Assembly: GCA_014529385.2 (NCBI GenBank)
Contig: CM043949.1
Coordinates: 145,129,350 to 145,189,349, forward strand
Direction: 5' to 3'
DNA length: 60,000 nucleotides
DNA from: Adiantum capillus-veneris
Taxonomy: Eukaryota > Streptophyta > Polypodiopsida > Polypodiales > Pteridaceae
This document shows positions 11,195-21,380 of the stretch, piece after piece. The stretch's first letter is position 1, and each line of letters opens with the position of its first letter. A model generated the notes under the pieces. That model had not been told where the DNA came from. It saw only the letters and a program-made list of their open reading frames with translations, and did not search any database. The position numbers and the translations under genes were made by a program.

Positions 11195-11196
11195 GT

Positions 11197-11448
11197 TGTT
11201 GGGCCCTGGCTAGGGTGGATGCTCATATGAAGCATTCATAGTCAGTGTGTGTGAGTGTAAATGAGAATGTACACAATAGAGAAAGAGAATGCAACCTTCT
11301 ATTATGCAAATGAGAGATTGAGTTACATGCTTGAGAGCCTTCTCTTATATAGTCTTATGATGGATGGCCTAGAATTTTCTAGGGATAGAGATTGTTCCCG
11401 CATGGTTTAGGTAAGAGTGTGAGTGTGAGCTTGTGTTTATACTCTACA
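11197..11448 (-). repeat. 5' LTR of element C (252 bp)
   Basis: Direct copy of 8689-8940. It lies at the upstream (right) end because the element reads on the minus strand. Confidence 0.93.
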
Positions 11449-11717
11449 CTAGGCTGGGGTATGGACGAGCGAGGGCATGAGGGTGATAAGGCTGTCCAAT
11501 CGAGGGGTGCCATGTGACGAGGCCATGCCAAGAAAAGCCAGGGTTGTGAGGTTGACGAGGCATTTCCGAGCCTTCCAACGGTGTCGCCAAGGCTCCGACA
11601 GAGGAAAAAATAACCTTTTTTTCTTTTTTTTCTTTGATTTCCAAAAATCGACTGTCATTAGTCCTCCCCTTTTTGGCTAGAGGCATTCATGTCTCTAGCC
11701 ATGACTTTGATTCTTCT

Positions 11718-12555
11718 TCAGCTGAGCTTTAGGAGCCAATATCGAGTTTCCTTGTGAACTAGCCATTCCATTTGGACATTGGTGCGATTTTTGGGATATT
11801 CTTGAATCTGAAAAGGGTCCGGGTGATAGCCTGTTCCTTGGAATAGTGTCGGTTGATTAAATGGGAAGCCCATGGCTTTCAGAACTTTGTACCAGTGTCC
11901 TCCTGGATCCCAAGTGAAAATAGGATCATTGTCTGCAGTGCCCAAATAATAAAATTTGCATGCCAAATAGGGCCAAATATTTAACCACCAGTAGCGAGAG
12001 GGGAAATGAGCATCTTGTCTCTTGCAAAGACAGAACTGAAAATTATGATTCTCAAGAGTGTGCCATGAATCCACCATATATGCCACCTTGTTGGTGTGGT
12101 GAGCTCCACTTGTCTTCACAACCTTGCTTACTATCGCAATTGGGAAAACCTGCAGGCACATCATGCTTCTCTTGGATGTGCTCAAACATGTTAGCTGTCT
12201 TTTCTGATGCTGATAGTAAGCCATTGACCTTGTGGCTTGAATACAAGTGTAACCCACTTATCTCTCTCCATAGAGAGGATACACTATTTGTAAAAAATTG
12301 CACCAAATTGGGAATGAGGCCTTCATTCTTGCATTCTATCATCCTTTTGTCTACCCATGGCTCTTTAGCTCTTATCTCCATGCTAGCCTTACCTCTATAT
12401 GTTCTAGCGGTTAGCCATAACCGTAGGTCTGATCCATCCCATGCAAACACAACGCTGTGTTGTGGAGGAGTTTGGAACACCCTTAAAAGGTTGGCAACAC
12501 ATTGATCATCAAACTTACTCTGAACATCCTTACATAAACTAGAGGCATTACCCAT
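11718..12555 (-). pseudogene. Unrecognised ORF downstream of element B gag
   Basis: Two overlapping minus-strand frames (12555-12052 and 12257-11718) read as one protein of roughly 280 residues broken by a frameshift near 12055. It starts MGNASSLCKDVQSKFDDQ, has hydrophilic stretches with WDGSDLRLWLTARTYRGKA, then W- and Y-rich residues (YWWLNIWPYLACKFYYLG, FTWDPGGHWYKVLKAMGFP). I do not recognise a family. It occupies the place where pol would normally follow gag, so it could be captured host sequence or an accessory ORF. The short block AGAGGCATTACCCATCT occurs twice here (about 12541 and 12587), a local duplication at the N-terminus. Confidence 0.45.
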
Positions 12556-12693
12556 CTACAAGTTTATAACACCTTTCAGTAGACTAGAGGCATTACCCAT
12601 CTCTAAGTCTATGACACTACACAATAAAGTCATGCTCGGCTGCCAAGCCTCTGGAGCAATATCCAACTCCAAACCTTCAGTCATACTTATTTC

Positions 12694-13002
12694 TTAGTTA
12701 TGGTCCTCTAGGGAAACGTCCTTGATGCAAGATTCCTTTAGCTTGCTACATTGTCCTTGGTCCATGCTAGTGCACAGGCTTCCGTTTTCAAAGCCCTCCC
12801 CTTTGCTTGATATGTTGTCCATCTTCTGCAAAGCCTTGCTAGCAGGTCGGTTTTTCTCTTCTCTTGTTTCTTCCATGCTCTTTGCATTCCTCTTACTCTC
12901 GCGAGGCCTGATCAACACTTTACACCTTCTTACCCTTACTACCCAATGCCGTCGATTGATCTCTTTGGTGCCTATTTCATCCAGGGTTAAAGATGTACTC
13001 AC
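12694..13002 (-). pseudogene. Basic ORF between gag and the unknown ORF of element B
   Basis: Minus-strand frame continuing the gag reading frame after a stop at about 13028: ...VSQENCVTNVSTSLTLDE, then a basic region (VRVRRCKVLIRPRESKRNAK) and an acidic/Ser-rich end. No catalytic motif of protease or RT is present. Probably the C-terminal extension of the element B Gag polyprotein. Confidence 0.4.
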
Positions 13003-13029
13003 ATTTGTAACACAATTTTCTTGACTTAC

Positions 13030-14188
13030 CTATTCCATTGGGGTAGCATCTTTTGATTCTTTAACCTCTTGTTCCACTGCTTCAATCCTTTGAACAAACT
13101 TCTCGCTTGATCCTTCTTCTGTTATCTTCATCTTGACCTCTTCTACAAGACCAATGATACTTGGTGTGCGGGTACCAATTGGTGGTGGGAGTAGAATGAG
13201 TGTAAGTGGTGATTGTGGTAGTTGTTGCATCGGTGGATGTAGGAATTGATTTGGTGAGGCTAGCTGTGGTTGCACGGCTGGTGGTGGGATTTGAACAGAT
13301 GAGATTGGTTGCCTGGGCGGAAATGGTCTTGCCCTTGGTGGAGAAATCTGATTCTGCCTTCCTTCTCTATTGAAGTTCTGCCTTCTTGGATGTGGGCAGT
13401 CGTACATGCCATGGCCATCTTTCCCACAATTGTAGCAGTGGTACTCTTGGTTTTTTCCTTTGTTGTCCTCTTCCTTGTTCTAGATTTCTGACAGGTGCAT
13501 GCCTTTGCTGCACCAAATGCACGAATAAACTCTCAAGTTGGGTAGTGATGCGACTCAGCAGGTCTTGCTGCTCTTCTGATGCTTCTTGTGGTTGGGCTCT
13601 ATGAACGGCTGTTGCTATCACTAGGGTTAGTCGGTATGAGCTTGATTCCTCTGACTCGTTGACTCTTGCTTGCATGTGCAGCTTCTTGTCTTTAAGGTCG
13701 GCTACTTCTACTGCCAACTTATATGTTGCAGGAAACCTTCCCTTCACGTTCTCCTTAAGCGGCGACCACAATCCATCAATGAAACGGTCCTTCTTTAAGA
13801 AATTAAGCGCTCCTTCACCTTCCTCCAGTGAGGCAACCCATCTCTCCCACAAAACCAAAAACTTGGACTCGTAGGTGGCATACTCTAGCAGACCTCCCTG
13901 CTTCAATTCCGTCAGTAACTGCCAAAGCTTCTCCGAGGTTGTGTCTCTGCCAAACCTCTTCACAAAGGCAGCACATAACACATCCCATGCATTTTTGGTA
14001 GCTTGGGGCAAAGCATTGTACCAGGACTTGGCCTCTACTTTCATCAGTAGAGGAAAAATTCGAAGTCGTGACGCGTCATCATCCTTGTTATTAATAACCA
14101 CACAAGCGATGTCGAAATCATCCAGAAAGTCGGTGGTGAGATCTACTCCCTTCTTTCCAGTGAACGTGGGGAAAGATACACTTGCCAT
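13030..14188 (-). pseudogene. gag: Ty3/Gypsy-type Gag of element B
   Basis: Reading begins MASVSFPTFTGKKG. The Retrotrans_gag core is clear: FPLLMKVEAKSWYNALP, AFVKRFGRDTT, LKQGGLLEYATYESKFLVLWERW, DRFIDGLWSPLKENV. Near codon 255 (about 13420) a frameshift moves the zinc knuckle CYNCGKDGHGMYDC into the next frame (13407-13030). That frame continues into a long Pro/Gln-rich region. The knuckle is canonical (CX2CX4HX4C). Gag would assemble particles and bind RNA. The gene is close to intact apart from the single shift, but no protease follows. Plus-strand ORFs across this region are shadows. Confidence 0.85.
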
Positions 14189-14283
14189 GGTAGTAACTCA
14201 GGAAATTACAAACTTATATATATATATATATATTAATGACAGTAGCGTCTCATAGCGGCTTTTTACAGGGTTTGATAGATAGA

Positions 14284-14505
14284 TTAAAACAAGATAAAGA
14301 TGGAAACATTGAAGGAGTGGTGGTAATCCAATATGAAGAGAATGATAGGGTTTGGGGAGCTAAGGATTTCTCCTAGCACCGCAGCACCGAAAAAATACAC
14401 AATCTTTTGTTGGTAGAAGATCTTCCTATCTACATAAATATTCACATGCATATGCTGCAAAAATCTAAATGGGAACGTTGTTGGCCCATTTTCCATCATG
14501 CACAA
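14284..14505 (-). CDS. Small conserved ORF of unknown function, copy 2
   Basis: A 73-codon minus-strand ORF, MCMMENGPTTFPF to SIFILF, lying between the pre-gag ORF and gag of element B. It is related at protein level to 4932-5150 (see that entry). A plausible splice donor (ACGGTAAGAG, near 14533) lies just upstream, and a pyrimidine tract ending in AG precedes the gag ATG, so it may sit in a leader intron or be an alternative exon. Protein-level conservation argues it once encoded something. A short (TA)n tract follows at about 14216-14233. Confidence 0.45.
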   Translation of the reverse strand: MCMMENGPTTFPFRFLQHMHVNIYVDRKIFYQQKIVYFFGAAVLGEILSSPNPIILFILDYHHSFNVSIFILF

Positions 14506-14521
14506 AGGGTGGAGAACTTAC

Positions 14522-15256
14522 TTATACTCTTACCGTGCCGGTGTTGATGAGTCGGCATATCCATAGGAGGTCGTCGCCTTTCATGGGCTCTACCTTTCCT
14601 TCGTCGCTCAGCACGTACGGGGTAAGGCGACGCGTGTGACTAATCCTAGCCTTTTGGATAGCAGTAATTACCATAGTTGGCGTGTTGCATGAATTCCACT
14701 CCATTCAGCTGTAATTCGTCTCTAACCCACTGGGTCTCACCCATGGTGGAGAGCTTCTTCAGGATGAGCTGTATGGGGAGAGGAGGAAGACCCTCTACTC
14801 GTCTTCCAAAATAGCAAGAGCAGTAGCCAAACCACTCTTCTTTATGGCATGGGAACCTTCTTACCACTTCTGCTTCAGGATTTTCAAAGTGGACTGGCAG
14901 TACTCGCATGCGTCTTGCAAATCGGTAGGCGACCTTCCATCGCTTAGCCTTGGATGACCTTCTCTTTGGCAAACTGGGTACGACCCGGCTTTTTGAACTT
15001 GAAGCACTCGCTTGGCCAAACGCTTCTTCCTTTGGGGTCATGTGTTTCCAGACTGGCTTAACCTTTCCTTACCTTCTTTGGCTCGAGCAGCCCCTTTAGG
15101 CCATTTTGGAGTAGAAGTTATACCTTTGATTGCAGTTTCCTTAGGAAAGAGAGGCCTTGCCGATTTCTTTCCTCCTTTGATGTGGATCACTTCCTGGTGG
15201 TGAATGTCGATGTAGACAATTTCATCCCCTTCGCTGCCTTCGTTGTTGGCACTCAT
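14522..15256 (-). pseudogene. Pre-gag ORF of element B, unknown function
   Basis: Three minus-strand frames form one probable protein of about 240 residues. The first is 15256-15038 (MSANNEGSEGDEIVYIDIHH, lysine-rich end). The second is 15041-14646 (basic SLPKRRSSKAKRWKVAYRF, then ENPEAEVVRRFPCHKEEWFG). The third is 14704-14522, ending LLWICRLINTGTVRV. The first break is a one-base shift at an ATGA overlap, and the second is another shift near 14690. I see no known domain. The basic stretch could bind nucleic acid or be a nuclear-localisation signal. ORFs upstream of gag are uncommon in plant Gypsy elements, so this could be a captured host exon. Confidence 0.5.
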
Positions 15257-15523
15257 TGACAGTGTGTTTTGGTTGACAGCAATGATAACACTTCATAGAC
15301 CTCCCACCTGAGCTCTCAATTTGTGGTTAGAACGATTAACACAAGATGGGGAGCTTACCTCTTGAATAGTGACAAAGCATGGCAGTAGTACTTCAATGAA
15401 GGCGGCTAGTGCCTCCTTAGTGTCCTCCAGTTAGAGAATTCCTTCAGCCATTCGTCCATGATTGATGGTATGCGTTACTTTTAGCATTGTAAACTGAAGC
15501 TTTTCGAGAAGCCCTCCTCTGTA
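15257..15523 (-). other. Leader of element B between PBS and pre-gag ORF
   Basis: About 270 bases with no convincing ORF. The frame crossing it reads into the LTR. Confidence 0.5.
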
Positions 15524-15534
15524 GGGGCACCAAA
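15524..15534 (-). other. Primer-binding-site-like sequence of element B
   Basis: The minus strand reads TTTGGTGCCCC directly after the LTR end (CCATCA). A TGG...CCC start is what a tRNA 3' CCA end would pair with. I cannot name the tRNA with certainty. Confidence 0.6.
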
Positions 15535-17529
15535 TGATGGAAGAAAGCGAGACATGGACCTCGACGGCCTCTAAAACACCGAGAGCCGATGCACGCCGCA
15601 AGCCGGTCATGGTAAAGAGAACAAGGGGCACCACCTAGCTTTGAGAGTCTAGGACGCAGACAACGGTGATTTGAAATATCAAAAATTCTACACACACCCA
15701 CACACACACAGAATAGAGAGAATAGACAGGTGATGAAAACCCTCGGGGATGTGAGGGAGAATTATTCTCTTGACATATTTATAGCAACCTTATTTCTAGT
15801 GAGGTGGCACATCAGGTGATAGAGAGATTGAGGGAGAGATAGTTAACCTACTTGTTGCATTCTCTAGAGATGACTCATTGACGTGAAAACTTGCTAACAT
15901 GAGTGTGTGTGCATCGATCGTTGGAGTCGATGTGTGAACATCGCTTCCTTTACATCATACAATTCCCAAAGCAAACCACTATTCTAAGCCCCCTCTCTTG
16001 TGATGAAAATGTGGCGAATTTCTCCCACCAAAATACTACCAAGTGTTGACCTCTCATGAACTCCCCCTCCCCCCTCCCCCCCCCTGATAGTGACCTCTCA
16101 GTGCCTTTTTATAGGTGTTGGTTGCCTTAGATTAGGGTAATCTAGCTTGATTAGGATAATCTAATTAGGGGAGACAAAGCAAGGGGGTGGGCCTTGGGTG
16201 GTTGACCCTTGCTTTGTCTTCAAAAATATTATAAGGAAAACCTCTAGGTGGGCCTTTGTGACCATCACCTAGAGAGATGAGAATTTACAAATTTGGGGTT
16301 TTTACAAGGTTTGGTTGAAACTGGAAAAAATGATGATAGCCTACGGTTTTACTGAAGAGGGTGTCGTGGACGTGATGTTGGTAAATGGCAGCCTTGTTGG
16401 TGCAACACTGTAGCGTGTTCGTCACTTCGGGATCGGCGGGGGCATGCCTTTGGCACCTTTGCTTCTTTTGATGTCGGTGTCGCGAGATTTTGGCTCGTCC
16501 TCCTTCTTGTCGATGGCGTCGTTGCTGTTGAATCCTTTGTTTTTTTTGTATTTTATTGGTGTATGCGTATATGCGTGCGTGTGTGTGTAGGCGGGAGTGT
16601 GAGTTTTTGTATATGTGAGTATGTGTGTATGAGTGCATGAGCGTGAGTGTTTGTATATATATACATGTCTGTGCGAGCGTGCGTGGGAACGGGGGAGGAA
16701 AGCAGATTACGTATATATAATATATATATTATTATTTTATGTTTATTTTTTGTGGTTTTACTGCTGCGGAGAATGCAGAGCGTGAGTGAGAGAGGGAGAG
16801 TATGTTAAGGGGGGGGGGTGTGTTAGAGAGAGAGAGTGGGATATTTTGCATGGTATGCGCCTTCGAGCTGGAAAGGAGGGAGAGAGAGAGAGAGAGGGAG
16901 AAACGGGCCGCCTGTGGGTGCTGTGTGTAGAGCGCAAGAGACAGAGGGAGATGGGTGGATGAGGTGGTGAGGGAGGGAGAGTGTGAGGGGGGCGGGTGTG
17001 TGTGTGTGGATAAGAGGGAGAGAGAGCTTCTGTTTTTGCGTGCCTTTACATGCTGAGAACCGTGAGCGACCAAGAGCGAGAGAGAGAGAGTGTGAGAGAT
17101 AGAGAGTGAGGCTCGGACCTGCATGGGCTATGATGAATAGTGCCAGAGAGAGAGAGCGAGAATATTCGGGCCTGCATGGGCCCACAAAGAACGTGGGAAG
17201 GGGGGTTTTTGTAATGGAGTGGGGTAAGGTAGGGTGAGAGAGAGAGAGAGAGAGAGATAGATAGATAGATAGATTTTATTATCGTCCTCAGAGGTCAAAT
17301 ATGACCTATGGGACCAAAGTTACATGTGATGTAGTATGTGTATGGCTGATGAGTGACTCTCGATGCTCCAAAATTGTAATGATGAGAGTCGCAATGGAGA
17401 GCCCACACTTTGGCTGGGAGAGGAAAGTGTGTAGGTCTAAGTTATGGCTGAAAATGTGAGAGAAGCAAGTTCGGATGTAATCAAAAGTTGAGCACTCTAG
17501 TAGTGTGTGGTACTCAGACTCTCGAACTT

Positions 17530-17533
<4 letters not shown>

Positions 17534-17602
<69 letters not shown>
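17534..17602. repeat. (AG)n microsatellite
   Basis: About 68 bases of AG. The sequence immediately before it (17250-17530) is absent from the other LTR, where a short AG tract joins directly at about 8118-8131. An unrelated insertion of about 280 bp is therefore bounded by AG tracts. Confidence 0.93.
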
Positions 17603-17604
<2 letters not shown>

Positions 17605-17721
17605 CTTATCCTCCCTATTTTGCATGGTAGGTCAAGGACGAGAGGAGGGGAGAGAGTGAATGGGGTGGGGGAGGGGGAAAGGAAGTAGCGGGCCAGAAGG
17701 TAAGGCCGAATGGGTGTGTAG

Positions 17722-17724
<3 letters not shown>

Positions 17725-17764
<40 letters not shown>
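17725..17764. repeat. (AG)n microsatellite
   Basis: Short allele of the array at 8257-8360. Confidence 0.93.
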
Positions 17765-17769
<5 letters not shown>

Positions 17770-18211
17770 TCTTCTTGTAGACCATGAGGGAGATAGAGAG
17801 GGAGGATGGCCGGGCCACCTGCGGCTTGTGGGCCGCCTGCGGGCTGGTGAGAAAGAGGGAGAGATATGGTTGAGATGGATGAGGGAGAGAGAGTGTTTTG
17901 TGGAGAAGGGAGAGAGGGCAAGAAGGAGGTGCGTAGGGAAAATGAGAGAGAGAGTGGGATATTTCCTCCCATGTCCGCAGGGCCTTTGCTCAGAAAGGGG
18001 AAGAGAGTTGGATCGATGGAGGGAGAGATGGATTACGATGTCCCGCCAGGGGAATAAAACAAGAGGGAGAGAGAGGGAAGGGAGAGTGAAACCGAGGGCG
18101 GCCTGCTAGGATGGGGTATGGACGAGCGAGGGCATGAGGGTGATAAGGCTGGCCAGTCGAGGGGGGCCCATGTGACGAGGCCATGCCAGTAAAATCCAGG
18201 GCTGTGAGGTG

Positions 18212-19392
18212 ATGCGTGAAGCAACCATGGTATGGTGGATTATTGCGTTGATAGAGTTAGGCCGTTGAGAGTTGACATACTCGGTCATCTCTTCAGGTAA
18301 TCCCACACAAAATTGTTGTTTTTGTGGTAGCCTTGAGATGTAAATCCCAGAACTTGTCCACATATTTATGGATAGACTCATGAGAGAGAAGCCTTAAACT
18401 CCTCCATTTGGTGAGCACTTTGTCCTTTGCATCACTTGCAAGGAATTGCAAGTGATTGCTTGATGATGGTAGCCTTGAGATGTAAATCCCAGAACTTGTC
18501 CACATATTTATGGATAGACTCATGAGAGAGAAGCCTTAAACTCCTCCATTCGGTGAGCACTTTGTCCTTTGCATCACTTGCAAGGAATTGCTTCATGATG
18601 GAAACTCGTAGAGTTTTCCATGTCTTTGGGGCTTCGCCATTGCCTCGAAGGCTAGCCTACCATTGACAAGCCGATTTTTGAAAGTGCATGGCTACATGGT
18701 GTAGCTTGGAGGACTTTGTGAAGCCCTCGTCTCCAAAGGCCGCATCAAATTGTTGGATGAAGGCCAATACTTTGTCAGTAGCACCAAAGGTGCCATCATA
18801 GGTGAGAAAAGAGATACTCTTTCCTCCCTCTTTTAACTTATTGAGCTTTTGTGACCTTTGCCATGCATAGTAAGATTTGCGATGTCCTCCCCTCTTATAT
18901 TCTATAGAAGAATAGCCATAGCTTTCATCGGTAGAGGAGGAAGGTGAAGAAGAAGGAGAAGAGGGTGACCTCTTTCTTGCCCTTTTCCTCCTTGGTTTCC
19001 TCTCTTCCCTTTTGGAGGGACAAGGAGAAGGACTATGGGTTAATTGTTCCCTAATGGGTCCTCCTTCTTCATGGAGCTACATCTTTGGAGGAATTTAGGG
19101 ATTCATTGCTTTCTTAATCTTTGGATTCCTCCTCTTGTATGGGAGAGAGTCTTCTTTTGGGGGTCTCTTCAAGAGGCCTTGTAAGCTCTCTCTCCTCTTG
19201 GAGAGGAAAGGAAATTCCATAATCACGAAGTTGTTGAGTAAATTTGGCTTACAAAGTGGGTTTGCCCATAACTTGTTGCAACCTAGTGACAAGATAATTA
19301 ACAAACACGGGGGCATCATCATTGGCACCTTCATGTGCAAAATCAAAGTTATCAATGTTCATTCTCCTCTCTTGGTTATTTTTAGCCATGAT
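18212..19392 (-). pseudogene. gag: Gag of chromovirus A (5' part)
   Basis: The minus strand starts ATGGCTAAAAATAACCAAG at about 19390 (MAKNNQERRMNID) and reads FAHEGANDDAPVFVNYLVTRL, LQEERELTRPLEETPKRRLSP, a Lys/Arg/Ser-rich region, and then FCVGLPEEMTEYVNSQRP and IIHHTMVASRI. It aligns with the plus-strand gag at 55324-56415. Multiple stops and shifts are present, plus an internal ~142-bp tandem duplication (18322-18598). It ends abruptly at 18212 against the LTR of element B, before the zinc knuckle. The rest of A resumes at about 6317. Confidence 0.85.
18322..18598 (-). repeat. ~142-bp tandem duplication within gag of A
   Basis: The block GGTAGCCTTGAGATGTAAAT through TTGCAAGGAATTG occurs twice in direct orientation, with few differences. 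It is single in the plus-strand copy A', so it arose in this copy. Confidence 0.9.
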
Positions 19393-19790
19393 AATTAAAC
19401 TTATGTGTTTACTTAGTGTATGCTTTGGAATTCAAAACCTTAGTTGCTACTCCTCTTAGACTTTGAAAATAGGCACTTAAGTATCTACATCCACAGCTCA
19501 AATTGGTTAATTATATAGAGTAGTGGAGTGAGTCTAACATAGCGAAGTTGTCGAGGAATATCTCCTTTCGGACTTCTTATGGCTCAATGATGGAAAAGCC
19601 GTAGGCAAGTCTAAAAAGACTCCATTATTAACACCAAAGCTCTCGAGGTGTGCACCATATATCCTACATAGTGGGCTCAACAAAACCGATAATAGATCCC
19701 AGACCCACTTTACCTAATATAATTAACAAAAACAACCATTAATGGGCTACTTAAGGACCTCTCTTCTTAAGCAAGAAAAGAGAAACCAAA

Positions 19791-19804
19791 TGCTCTGATA
19801 CCAA
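19791..19804 (-). other. Primer binding site of element A (initiator tRNA-Met)
   Basis: The minus strand reads TTGGTATCAGAGCA directly after LTR end CCATTACA. The region between here and gag (19393-19790) is a leader without genes. Confidence 0.9.
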
Positions 19805-21380
19805 TGTAATGGAAATTGCCTATGAACTTTGAGAGTAGCGGAATTAGGAAATTAGGTGAAGCACTTTTGAGAGATTCTTTCTTAGCATAGCAGTCGAACT
19901 TAATTGATGGTAGCAACATAAACATGGTACTTAGTTAACTTGGCATGAACAATACTTTTGCAAGAGAGAGAGTTTAGAGAACATGACAATAGTTGAGGAC
20001 TGGATTCATATGGAGCCGGTCCCCCCTCCAACAGGCATTTTTATTATAGTTTCTCCCATCAAGAGAGACTTGGTACAATACAATCTTTTTTTCCTTGTAG
20101 CCTAGGTGATGCAATGAAGATGGAAAGCTTCATGCATCACAAGCATAACATAAACTTGAATAAAGCATTAACTATCCCAAGCCTCAGTTCCAAGGCCTCA
20201 AACACCTTTGAAGGTGGAGAGAACTAGCGGGGAATGAGGATAGGGAAGAGGAAGAAGAAACATTATATAGGAGAGAGAAATAGTTCCTCACTTATCAGTA
20301 CTCTTCTTGCTAGAAAACATAATAGCATAGTAATGAAGATGGAGAAGATGGCAAGCTTAAGCATTGAAGCATGACTCTTGGTTGGATCTGCATTCCATAG
20401 CCAAGAGTGTTGGTGTAAGCTTTCACTCTCACAAGCTTGGAGAAGAAGGTGGTGTTCCTCAACTTTCTCCAAGTGAGAATGGATTTGCAAAATGAGTGTG
20501 TGTGTGTGTGTGTGTGTGGATTATACCCCCCTAGCACCCCCACTCCTTGCTTTGAGTGAGTGGTAACCTTTCCGCATGTTGCAAGCTCATTGGACACCTC
20601 TCCCCCTAGCCAAGCACATGCAACATGCAGTCAAGTACATGGGTAGTCTTTTGACAAGTGTCCTCCTTACCCCTCAGAGAGAGAGAGATTGAAAATATAT
20701 AGATATATGTTGGATGGAAGTTGAAGCTCATTGGACCCCTCTTTAGCCCAACCAATAGCATTCAAGCACACCATGTGGTTAAGCTTAGTGAGAGTCTGAT
20801 ATGTGTCCTACGTGCTCTTTTAGAATTCCCCTAACTTTGAGATTTTTATGCATAGGAAGTTCTCAAGCAACTTCCTCATTAAGTGTGTAGGTTCTCTTTT
20901 TGACTCAATCATCTTACCCCCCATGCATAGGAAGCTGCTCAAGCAACTTCCTCATTAAATGTGACAAGTACCTCAAGTACCTTAGTCATCAAGCATGACA
21001 AGCACCTTAGGTGGATTTCCCACCTCAAGCACAACCCTAGATTGCTTAATTTTAGGTCGGGTTCCCACCTGAAGCACAACCCTAGCTTGCTTAATTTTGT
21101 TCCCACCTCAAGCTCAGCCCTAGTTTGCTTACAGTCAAAGGACTTTTAACACTACCCATTGGAGGTCTTTAATGAAGCTAACCCTAAGGTCTTTTAAGCT
21201 TCATTATTTAACCTTGCTCTTTGAAAGACCATCTCTCATTTGGGCCCCTTTTCCATTGGCCCTGTGTTGAGATAGATCCGTAAGCACATGTCTATATTCT
21301 AACCCTTGTTCTCATTTATTATCCCATACTGAGAAAATCATCTGGGTTCGTTAGATATTAGATATTTAATGAAAACTAAG
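19805..21380 (-). repeat. 5' LTR of chromovirus A
   Basis: About 1.58 kb. It ends CCATTACA on the minus strand at 19805 and begins near 21380 (CATTAAATATCTAATATCTAAC, with the first bases mutated). It carries a (TG)n tract at about 20498-20518 and the CCTAGCTTGCTTAA tandem units (about 21010-21130). Confidence 0.87.

Larger units (their letters stand above)
8689..11448 (-). mobile_element. Element C: complete gag-only Copia-like LTR retrotransposon (TR-GAG type)
   Basis: A 2,760-bp unit bounded by two 252-bp direct repeats that begin TGTTGG and end CTACA on the plus strand. The 5-bp flanks are CTAGC (8684-8688) and CTAGG (11449-11453), a near-perfect target duplication. The empty-site paralogue at about 18108-18112 reads CTAGG. 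On the minus strand the order is 5' LTR, PBS complementary to initiator tRNA-Met, gag, PPT, 3' LTR. Only gag is encoded. It is inserted in the 3' LTR of element B. Of all elements here it is structurally the cleanest. Confidence 0.93.
15535..18210 (-). repeat. 5' LTR of element B (~2.68 kb)
   Basis: Direct copy of the 6318-8688/11449-11552 sequence, uninterrupted by element C. The plus-strand left end is TGATGGAAG, so the LTR ends in CA on the minus strand as expected. Its right end at GTGAGGT abuts chromovirus A gag and may be truncated, because no canonical TG start is seen there. Such a long LTR filled with (CT)n is unusual. Confidence 0.78.

Noticed and set aside
13309-14255. Plus-strand ORFs opposite element B gag
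   Set aside because: Shadows; the minus strand carries the gag core and zinc knuckle.
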